A stretch of 64,000 nucleotides of DNA from UBA2638 sp046293135 (GTDB lineage Bacteria > Pseudomonadota > Alphaproteobacteria > Micavibrionales > Micavibrionaceae): the NCBI GenBank assembly GCA_046293135.1, contig JBKBPR010000003.1:124001-188000 (forward strand), read 5' to 3'. The notes under the pieces were generated by a model. That model searched no databases and was not told where the DNA came from. It saw only the letters and a program-made list of their open reading frames with translations. The number at the start of each line of letters is the position of its first letter. Positions within the stretch are counted from its first letter, which is position 1. Position numbers and translations under genes: made by a program. Positions 1 through 7,082 of the stretch are shown here, piece after piece.

Positions 1-1038
1 GCCTTTGAAATTGTGCATTCTGGTGCGGATAAGAATGGCCTCAAAGCCCTGCGGGTTATCCTCCGAAATTTGCGCAGCGGCGGCGATAATCTGCTCGGGC
101 GCGGTTTGATGCGGCGATAAATGCAGCCACGCCGCTCGTGTCGCGCTTTGCGGATTGTCCTGCGTTCCGCCGATATGCACAGGGCGGTTTTTACTCTCGG
201 TTTTCGGCGCGCTATGAAACGGCCAGTCCTTGGCGTTGGTTTTAAAGGACAACCGCGCCATGATTTTATCCGTCCCCTGAATGCCGAGCGAAGCATCAAC
301 CCAGCTTCGCGGCGCATAATTCACCCCGAACCCGAACGCATCGGGCGCTTTGAAATCGGTCATGGCCGTTTCGGGCGCATAGCGATCACCGTTCCAATCC
401 AGCTTTACGGACAGCCCCTGAATAGCCGTGAAATATTCAACCCCGCCGAAAAATCCGATATGCTCCCCCGTAAACCAGTTCTCGGGCGTTGTTGCAATCT
501 CGCTATTGAAATCGCGCTGGGTTTTGAAATGGTTCGAAAAAATCCGCATCGGATTTTTGACATGCTTCGCGCCTGCAAGCCTCCCCCAGCCCAGCCCTGC
601 GGTGAAATCGAAATCATGATAGCGTTTGGAAAAGGCGAGATATTCGGCTGACGTCCGTTGATGCCCGAATGCCGATTGTAGCCCGAGCGCAATTTCTGGC
701 CTGTAATCATGTTCATGAAACAGGCGGATTTTTGTATCAAGCCCCGGATAAAGCCGTTCAGGGGACTCCCGCAAACTTGAAATTTCCGCGCTTTGGCGAA
801 ACCCGACAAAGACAGGGCTGATGATCTGCGCCCCGATAAAGCTGTGCAGATAAGGGTCGGATGTCCCCGCGCCGATCCGCATTGTGCCGGCCTCATCCAT
901 GCGTGCAGACGGGGTGCTGTTCAGGCCGATCGCGCCTGTCAGGTTCGGGCTGTAATGGTCATGCGATGCGGCCGCGCCTTGAAGAGGAAGTAAGAGAAAA
1001 CACAGAAAGGCCGCCGCGTAAGGGGTGAGGCGTTGCAT
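1..1038 (-). CDS. YjbH-like outer-membrane protein (DUF940), 3' end beyond window
   Basis: The frame is open from an ATG at 1038 to the left edge, so 346 codons are present and the C-terminus is missing. Residues 1-24 form a clear Sec signal peptide (hydrophobic core ending in GAAA). The mature part begins NLTGAIGLNSTPSARM, followed later by AEYLAFSKRY and FTAGLGWGRLAGAKH, the pattern I recognise from the YjbH family of outer-membrane beta-barrel proteins linked to exopolysaccharide secretion. The yjbE, yjbF and yjbG partners are not visible here, but could lie beyond the edge. It is divergent from the kinase gene at 1152, with 113 bases between the starts. Family assignment is from memory of the motif and fairly secure; the exact function is not. 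Confidence 0.72.
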   Translation of the reverse strand, partial: MQRLTPYAAAFLCFLLLPLQGAAASHDHYSPNLTGAIGLNSTPSARMDEAGTMRIGAGTSDPYLHSFIGAQIISPVFVGFRQSAEISSLRESPERLYPGLDTKIRLFHEHDYRPEIALGLQSAFGHQRTSAEYLAFSKRYHDFDFTAGLGWGRLAGAKHVKNPMRIFSNHFKTQRDFNSEIATTPENWFTGEHIGFFGGVEYFTAIQGLSVKLDWNGDRYAPETAMTDFKAPDAFGFGVNYAPRSWVDASLGIQGTDKIMARLSFKTNAKDWPFHSAPKTESKNRPVHIGGTQDNPQSATRAAWLHLSPHQTAPEQIIAAAAQISEDNPQGFEAILIRTRMHNFKG

Positions 1039-1151
1039 AGCTGTGTTCGAGTATACCGCTGTATGCAAGGGCGGGAAATACTAAAATCGCGCTGCGGCTT
1101 AATGATACAGTGGAAAAATTGAGCGAATAACGGGCGATAGAAATTTTTAAC

Positions 1152-3452
1152 ATGACGGATTGGAACACTCTTATTTTCGAGCTGGAAATTGCTGCGTTTT
1201 TTATATGCGTGACGCTGCTTTATTTTTTGCACAAAACCAATCGCCGTACGCAAGAAACCCGTCAGGTCTTAAGTGAAATTCTTGATAATCTCGGCTATGG
1301 GATGCTCTCTTTCGATGCGCGTGGCTATTGCTATGCGGTGAATGCACAGGCGCGGAAATCCTTCCCCGATCTATGCGGCAAGAGCGCAACAATCAGTGGT
1401 TTGAGCTTTCAAAAGGCGCTGGATTTCCTCTATGACAATGCGGTGGAATGTGATGACAATCACAAACGCGCCGCCCATATCGTCGCCGCCAATTTCATGG
1501 AGCAAGAGGCGGGATTCCGCGAGATTGTCCGTGATGCAAATGGCGCTTTGTGCTTGGTTCTGGCCTCGAAAACCTCGGCGGATCACAAGATTTTGATGGT
1601 CATTGATATTGCCGAACAACACGCGGTGCAGGAAAGCTATGTGCATATCGGTCATGAAAACTATCAGCTCTCGAAAATTATCGAAGCCTCGCAAATCGGC
1701 GTTGTGGTGATGGAACGCATAACGGATAGAAGAGCACCCACCACAGAAAATTTACTCCAGCCGAATAGCCAGCCTCAAAATACATATCACATTTTATTTT
1801 CGAACAGCGTTGCCGAAACAATGCTGGGCATGAAAACCGAGGCCATGCGCGGCCGAGATTTGCGGGCGCTGCTCTCGTTATTCGAGGAACGCCCGCGGTT
1901 TCGCGAGTTTGAAAAATCCATGGATGCGGGGGAAATTTATGAGGCCGTACTCTCCCGCCGAGATGAGGAGGGCGGGCATTTTTGGTATGCGCTGCATCTT
2001 GCGCCGTTGGAAAATGACCGTAGCGATAATGAGCGCAATAACAACCGCAATCGGCAGAGTTTTATTTGCGTTTTTCGCGATATTACAACCCTGAAAATGC
2101 GTGATGCACGGTTTTTTCAGGCCAAAAAGCTGGAGGCTTTGGGACAGCTTTCAGCAGGGATCGCGCATGATTTTAACAACATCCTTTCGATCATCGAAGG
2201 CTATAGCGTATTGGCGGAGCGGCAATTTGTGGGCGCTGAAAACGCTGGGGCTGAAAACGCTGGGGCTGAAAACGCTGGGGCTTCACCGAAAAATGCTGCA
2301 AAAACCGCAAGGATCAATCAGCAAAAAATCGCAAGCTATTTGCAAAAAATCCAGATCGCAACCCAGCGCGGTGCGGCGCTAACCAAAAGAATGCTGACCT
2401 TTAGCCGCCACAAAATTCAGGAAGAAACGCTACTGGATATCGGAAAAATTATTGCCGAACAAAGCGAGATCCTCAGCGCCGTGAGCGATAAGGATATCTT
2501 TATTGAATTTCAACTCTGCGAGAATGCGTTGCCGGTTAAATGTTCGCAAGATGCGGTGTATCAGATTTTGCTCAATCTGATTATCAATGCCCGTGATGCG
2601 ATTGACCATGATGGCGGGATTATTCATGTGCGGCTCGATGAGGTTTTGCACGTGGATATTCAAGACAAAATCCCTGAAATTTTTCAGGCTGAGGATATGC
2701 CCGAGCGCTACGCAGTGATTTGCGTTTTGGATAATGGTTGCGGCATGGGTGAGGATATAAAATCGGAGATTTTCAATCCGTTTTTCACCACAAAGGAGGA
2801 GGGGCGCGGCACGGGGTTAGGGCTGTCTGTCGTTTATGGGCTGGTCAGTGATATGCAGGGTTTTATCGAGGTTGAAACCGCTATCGGTACAGGCACAACC
2901 TTTACGGTTTATCTGCCCTTGGCTGCTCGTGAGGCTAGCGGAATACTTTCTAAAAATGCCGCAAACACCGCCGCCGATAGCGCCGCATCTGTGCTCAATC
3001 CGAGCGGCAGTCTATCGGGCTATACGGTGATGGTTGTGGATGATGAAGCGGCGCTGCTGGATGTGATGGAACACCTGATCGCGGGGGCGGGGGCGCAGGT
3101 GATAACGGCGCGCAACGGCTATGACGCGCTTTTGGTGCAGGATGATTTCGCGGGCAATATCGATGTACTGGTGACCGATATTATGATGCCGGAAATGAGC
3201 GGGGCGAAGCTGGCGGAGCTATTCTTATCGCTGCGGCCGCAAACGCAGGTTGTCTTCCTCAGCGGTTATCCGTCCATTCAGGAAAAGCGCAATATCCGCA
3301 TTCCAGAAAACGCGTTGTTCCTGTCCAAGCCCGTCGATTTCGAGCGCTTCATTCGGCTGTTGGAGATCATTGTCAAAACCCCGCAAGCGCAAAAAGCCTT
3401 GGTGCAGGCGGAGTTTGATAGCTTGCCGAAGCAATGGGTGACGGGGCGTTAG
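1152..3452 (+). CDS. Hybrid sensor histidine kinase with C-terminal receiver (CckA-like layout)
   Basis: 766 residues. One N-terminal membrane helix (about 8-26) is followed by two PAS-like regions (about 40-150 and 170-315) and a HisKA dimerisation domain with the motif GIAHDFNN (phospho-acceptor His339). An HATPase domain follows (N box LNLIINARDA; G boxes DNGCGMG and GRGTGLGLSVV), then a receiver domain near 625-745 (acidic pair Asp630/Asp631, phospho-acceptor Asp676, Lys726). Domain order and the HDFNN box resemble CckA, the alphaproteobacterial cell-cycle kinase, but the single membrane helix and low similarity outside the motifs leave that open. A perfect 15-bp tandem repeat lies in the hairpin of the HisKA domain. 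The single-receiver gene 30 bases downstream is a likely partner. Confidence 0.9.
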   Translation: MTDWNTLIFELEIAAFFICVTLLYFLHKTNRRTQETRQVLSEILDNLGYGMLSFDARGYCYAVNAQARKSFPDLCGKSATISGLSFQKALDFLYDNAVECDDNHKRAAHIVAANFMEQEAGFREIVRDANGALCLVLASKTSADHKILMVIDIAEQHAVQESYVHIGHENYQLSKIIEASQIGVVVMERITDRRAPTTENLLQPNSQPQNTYHILFSNSVAETMLGMKTEAMRGRDLRALLSLFEERPRFREFEKSMDAGEIYEAVLSRRDEEGGHFWYALHLAPLENDRSDNERNNNRNRQSFICVFRDITTLKMRDARFFQAKKLEALGQLSAGIAHDFNNILSIIEGYSVLAERQFVGAENAGAENAGAENAGASPKNAAKTARINQQKIASYLQKIQIATQRGAALTKRMLTFSRHKIQEETLLDIGKIIAEQSEILSAVSDKDIFIEFQLCENALPVKCSQDAVYQILLNLIINARDAIDHDGGIIHVRLDEVLHVDIQDKIPEIFQAEDMPERYAVICVLDNGCGMGEDIKSEIFNPFFTTKEEGRGTGLGLSVVYGLVSDMQGFIEVETAIGTGTTFTVYLPLAAREASGILSKNAANTAADSAASVLNPSGSLSGYTVMVVDDEAALLDVMEHLIAGAGAQVITARNGYDALLVQDDFAGNIDVLVTDIMMPEMSGAKLAELFLSLRPQTQVVFLSGYPSIQEKRNIRIPENALFLSKPVDFERFIRLLEIIVKTPQAQKALVQAEFDSLPKQWVTGR
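2236..2280 (+). repeat. 15-bp tandem repeat, three perfect copies, in the kinase HisKA domain
   Basis: The unit CTGAAAACGCTGGGG occurs three times head to tail. It encodes three AENAG units (residues 362-376). Since 15 is a multiple of 3, copy-number change would alter the length of the loop without breaking the frame. The repeat sits between helix 1 (with His339) and helix 2 of the dimerisation domain. Confidence 0.97.
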
Positions 3453-3482
3453 GGCTGTGCATTTGAAAACTAAGGAATAACC

Positions 3483-3881
3483 ATGAGCAGAAAAATCGAG
3501 GATTTGAAAATTTTACTGGTGGAGGATCAATCGGAATCGCGGGCGCTGTTGCGCAATATGCTCTCCGAATTGGGGATCAGTCAGGTCTTTGACGCATCTG
3601 ACGGGCGGCAGGCGCTCTCGTTTCTCGACAATGCCTTCGACTTCGTTGATGTCGTTGTGTGTGACTGGAATATGCCCAATATGAGCGGGGTTGAGCTGTT
3701 GCGGCAATTGCGCACCGTCAATACCGATACGCCGTTTTTGATGGTGACGGGTCGCGCCGATATGGCTTCGGTGATGGAGGCCAAATCAAGCGGCGTGAAC
3801 GGTTACATCCGCAAGCCGTTCTCGCTTTCGCAGCTGGAGGCGAAATTAACGATCCTTATGAAGCGCATCCCTGAAGAGTAG
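3483..3881 (+). CDS. Single-domain CheY-like response regulator
   Basis: 132 residues that are almost entirely a receiver domain. Visible are the acidic residues Glu14/Asp15, phospho-acceptor Asp61 (motif VCDWNMPNMSG), switch residue Thr89 and conserved Lys111 (RKPFS). There is no output domain, so it acts by protein contact or as a phosphorelay intermediate. It begins 30 bases after the hybrid kinase stop, with AAGGAATAACC just upstream of the ATG as ribosome binding site. Co-transcription with the kinase is likely. Similar stand-alone receivers work in chemotaxis or cell-cycle relays; no chemotaxis genes are nearby. Confidence 0.92.
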   Translation: MSRKIEDLKILLVEDQSESRALLRNMLSELGISQVFDASDGRQALSFLDNAFDFVDVVVCDWNMPNMSGVELLRQLRTVNTDTPFLMVTGRADMASVMEAKSSGVNGYIRKPFSLSQLEAKLTILMKRIPEE

Positions 3882-3967
3882 CGCCTGAAAAGTAACCCGC
3901 GAATCGACACATTCTCGCTATTTTGCACTTTGGCGGCGGCGGCGAATACGGTATGCTATTCATAGTC

Positions 3968-5509
3968 ATGAGCGTTTCGCATTACGATCTTTGCATTATC
4001 GGTGGTGGAATTAACGGCGCGGGAATTGCCCGCGATGCCGCCGGTCGCGGCTTGCGTGTGCTGCTGCTCGAAAAGGATGATCTGGCGCAGGCGACCTCCT
4101 CGGCGAGTACAAAGCTCGTTCATGGCGGCTTGCGCTATCTGGAATTTTACGCCTTTCGGCTGGTCAGGGAGTCGCTCAAGGAGCGCGAGCGACTACTCAA
4201 AATAGCGCCGCATATTATCTGGCCGATGGAATTTGTGCTGCCGCATCATAAGGCCGTGCGGCCGCTATGGATGATCAAGGCGGGGCTGTATTTGTATGAC
4301 AGGCTCGGCGGGCCTAAAAAGCTCAAACCCTCGCGCCAGATCAATCTCAAATCCCACAATTATGGCGCTCCGCTCAAGGATGAATTCGCCAAGGGCTTTG
4401 TCTATACCGATTGCTGGGTGCAGGATTCACGGCTGGTTGTGTTGAACGCCATGGATGCACGGCAAAAAGGCGCGGATATTTTTACGCGCTGTGAATGTGA
4501 AAAAATCGAATATCAAAATAATCGGTGGTGCGTCAAATATAAGAACAAAATGACGGGCGAAGCGCTCGAGATTTCCGCCTCGATGCTGGTCAATGCGGCG
4601 GGGCCGTGGGTGCAGCATTTACTGCAGCAAAACCAGTTCTATGAGATGGATAAATCAATTCCCAAGGTCAAGCTGGTCAAGGGGAGTCACATCATTATCC
4701 CGCGGGCGCAAGAGGGCGCGCAATGCTATATCCTGCAACAAAATGACGGGCGCATTGTGTTTTCCATTCCCTATGAAAATGACTATACGTTAATCGGCAC
4801 GACCGATGTTCCCTATTATGATGATGCAGGTGATGTGCGCATTGACGAGCAGGAGATGAGCTATTTATTGAGCGCCTATAACCGCTTTTTCAAAGCTGCG
4901 ATTGACCGCAAAGATATCTTATGGACGTATAGCGGTGTGCGGGCGCTTTTTAATGACGGCAAGCCCGATGCCCGCAAGGTGACTCGTGATTATGTGCTCT
5001 ATCGCCATCAAAATTTTGCTGCACCGTTTTACAGTATTTTCGGCGGAAAAATTACGACCTACCGCCAGCTCTCCGAAAAGCTTGTGACGATGCTGCTGAG
5101 TGAGTATCAGATCAACAAGCCAAGCTGGACGGCGCAAAAACCGCTTCCGGGCGGTGATTTTGGCGCGCAATCGCTGGAAGAATTTATCGCACAATCAAAG
5201 CGTGATTTTGACTGGCTGCCTGACGATCTATTACGCCGCTATGCCAATCATTACGGCACGAAGCTCTATGAGTTTTTGGGCGCAGCAAAATCGCTCAACG
5301 ATCTGGGGGAGCATTTCGGCGCGGGGCTATATGCGATTGAAATTGACTATCTCGTGCAGCGTGAATTTGCCCTGACCGCCGAGGATATTATCTGGCGCAG
5401 AACCAAGGCGGGGATGCGTCTTTCCGATGAGGAAATGCAGCATATTGAATCCTATTTGAATGACAAGCGCTCGATACCTTTAAGCGCCGCGCCGCGGGTT
5501 GCGGTCTGA
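3968..5509 (+). CDS. glpD: Aerobic glycerol-3-phosphate dehydrogenase
   Basis: FAD-dependent membrane-associated enzyme oxidising sn-glycerol 3-phosphate to dihydroxyacetone phosphate, with electrons passed to quinone. 513 residues from the chosen ATG, close to the family length of about 500. The N-terminal dinucleotide fold reads IIGGGINGAGIARDAAGRG. It is followed by the family signature TSSASTKLVHGGLRYLE, and IGTTDVPYYDD and FGGKITTYRQLSEK occur later. A frame extension upstream to a TTG at 3923 lacks a ribosome binding site, and the family begins directly before the dinucleotide fold, so the ATG at 3968 is preferred. glpK follows after 35 bases; together they feed glycerol into lower glycolysis. 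No glpF transporter or glpR regulator is seen here. Confidence 0.95.
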   Translation: MSVSHYDLCIIGGGINGAGIARDAAGRGLRVLLLEKDDLAQATSSASTKLVHGGLRYLEFYAFRLVRESLKERERLLKIAPHIIWPMEFVLPHHKAVRPLWMIKAGLYLYDRLGGPKKLKPSRQINLKSHNYGAPLKDEFAKGFVYTDCWVQDSRLVVLNAMDARQKGADIFTRCECEKIEYQNNRWCVKYKNKMTGEALEISASMLVNAAGPWVQHLLQQNQFYEMDKSIPKVKLVKGSHIIIPRAQEGAQCYILQQNDGRIVFSIPYENDYTLIGTTDVPYYDDAGDVRIDEQEMSYLLSAYNRFFKAAIDRKDILWTYSGVRALFNDGKPDARKVTRDYVLYRHQNFAAPFYSIFGGKITTYRQLSEKLVTMLLSEYQINKPSWTAQKPLPGGDFGAQSLEEFIAQSKRDFDWLPDDLLRRYANHYGTKLYEFLGAAKSLNDLGEHFGAGLYAIEIDYLVQREFALTAEDIIWRRTKAGMRLSDEEMQHIESYLNDKRSIPLSAAPRVAV

Positions 5510-5544
5510 TTTTTTTTATTTTTTCCTAAGAAAGAATTTATCGC

Positions 5545-7080
5545 ATGAGCAAAATCAGCAAGAGTAAAATACCGAGCAAAAATAAAAGCAAAAACAGCGA
5601 TGACAGCATGGCCTTGATTGCCATCGATCAAGGCACGACCAGCACGCGGTCGATCCTGTTTTCACGCTCCGGCGATATTCTTGATGTGCAGCAAAAAGAG
5701 TTGCGTTTAATATATCCGCATAATGGCTGGGTTGAGCAAGATGCGCGGGATATCTGGCATGACACGTTAGGGGTTTGCCGCAAGCTTTTGTCAAACAAGG
5801 CTGCGCGGCACAGCAAAATTGCGGGTGTCGGCATTACCAATCAACGCGAAACAACGATCCTGTGGGATCGAAAAACGGGTGAGCCTGTTTACAATGCGAT
5901 TGTCTGGCAAGACAGGCGTACGGCGGAGTATTGCCGCAAATTAAAACAGCAAGGTCATGAAGATACGGTGCGTGCAAAGACGGGGTTGCTGCTGGATTCT
6001 TATTTTTCGGCGACAAAAATCCGCTGGATATTTGACAATGTGGAGGGGGTTCGCAAAAGAGCCGAGCAGGGTGATATTGCGTTTGGCACGGTTGAAACCT
6101 ATTTGCTGTGGAAATTGACGGGCGGAAAATCTCATATCTCCGATGCCACAAATGCGGCGCGGACGATGCTCTATAATATCGTGACGCAAAAATGGGATGA
6201 TGAATTGCTGGCGCTGTTTGATATTCCGCGTTCGATTTTGCCTGATGTTCAGGACAATATCGCCGATTTTGGCACGATTGATCCGCAGCATTTCGGGCAG
6301 GGGCTAAAGGTCGGCGGCATGGCGGGCGACCAGCAATCGGCATTGATCGGGCAGGCCTGTTTCTCCCGCGGTATGGTGAAATCGACCTATGGGACGGGGT
6401 GTTTTGCCCTGATGAATATCGGCGAGAAATTTTGCGAGTCGCGAAACAATCTGATTACGACAACGGCTTATAGGTTTGACGGTAAGCCTGTTTTCGCCGC
6501 TGAAGGGTCGATCTTTGTTGCGGGGGCGGCGGTTCAATTTTTGCGCGATAATTTGCGCTTTTTTGATAAGGCGTTTGAGAGTGAGGCGCTCGCCGCTTCC
6601 GTGCCTGATACGCATGGGCTTTATTTCGTGCCGGCCTTTACGGGGCTGGGTGCGCCGCATTGGGATCCGGAGGCGCGGGGCATGATTTACGGCCTGACGC
6701 GGGAAAGCTCGATAGCGCATATCACCCGCGCCGCGCTGGAGGCGCAGGCCTATCAAACCCATGATTTGCTTGGCGCTATGCGCGATGATACGGGGGTTGA
6801 TATTGATGTTATTCGCGTCGATGGCGGCTTGGTTGCCAATCGTTTTATGTGTCAATTCCTTGCCGATATTTTGCGTGTGCGTATCGAAGTTCCGCAGGTG
6901 ATCGAAACCACCGCTTGGGGCGCGGCCTGTCTAGCGGGGTTGCAGAGCGGGGCTTTTGACGGGCTTGAGGATATCGAGCAATGCTGGTCACGCGCCCGCG
7001 CCCATGCGCCGGAAATGGATGCACAAAAGCAAACAGCCCTTCTGCAGGGCTGGTCGCGGACGGTTGCACGGTGTTTTTAA
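5545..7080 (+). CDS. glpK: Glycerol kinase
   Basis: ATP-dependent phosphorylation of glycerol to sn-glycerol 3-phosphate, the substrate of the GlpD encoded just upstream. 511 residues. FGGY-family signatures are IDQGTTSTRSILF near the N-terminus, GWVEQDARDIW, TNQRETT, GMAGDQQSALIGQ and TAWGAACLAG. The first 21 residues are a Lys/Ser-rich extension absent from typical glycerol kinases. An internal ATG at 5608 would give the classical N-terminus, but the upstream ATG has a plausible AAGAAAG site. The gene converges with the surface-protein gene, leaving only two bases between their stop codons. Confidence 0.96.
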   Translation: MSKISKSKIPSKNKSKNSDDSMALIAIDQGTTSTRSILFSRSGDILDVQQKELRLIYPHNGWVEQDARDIWHDTLGVCRKLLSNKAARHSKIAGVGITNQRETTILWDRKTGEPVYNAIVWQDRRTAEYCRKLKQQGHEDTVRAKTGLLLDSYFSATKIRWIFDNVEGVRKRAEQGDIAFGTVETYLLWKLTGGKSHISDATNAARTMLYNIVTQKWDDELLALFDIPRSILPDVQDNIADFGTIDPQHFGQGLKVGGMAGDQQSALIGQACFSRGMVKSTYGTGCFALMNIGEKFCESRNNLITTTAYRFDGKPVFAAEGSIFVAGAAVQFLRDNLRFFDKAFESEALAASVPDTHGLYFVPAFTGLGAPHWDPEARGMIYGLTRESSIAHITRAALEAQAYQTHDLLGAMRDDTGVDIDVIRVDGGLVANRFMCQFLADILRVRIEVPQVIETTAWGAACLAGLQSGAFDGLEDIEQCWSRARAHAPEMDAQKQTALLQGWSRTVARCF

Positions 7081-7082
7081 AC

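Noticed and set aside
121..896. Several open frames on both strands across 121-896
   Set aside because: They lie inside the YjbH-like gene on the minus strand, whose frame runs unbroken from 1038 to the window edge with a signal peptide and family motifs.
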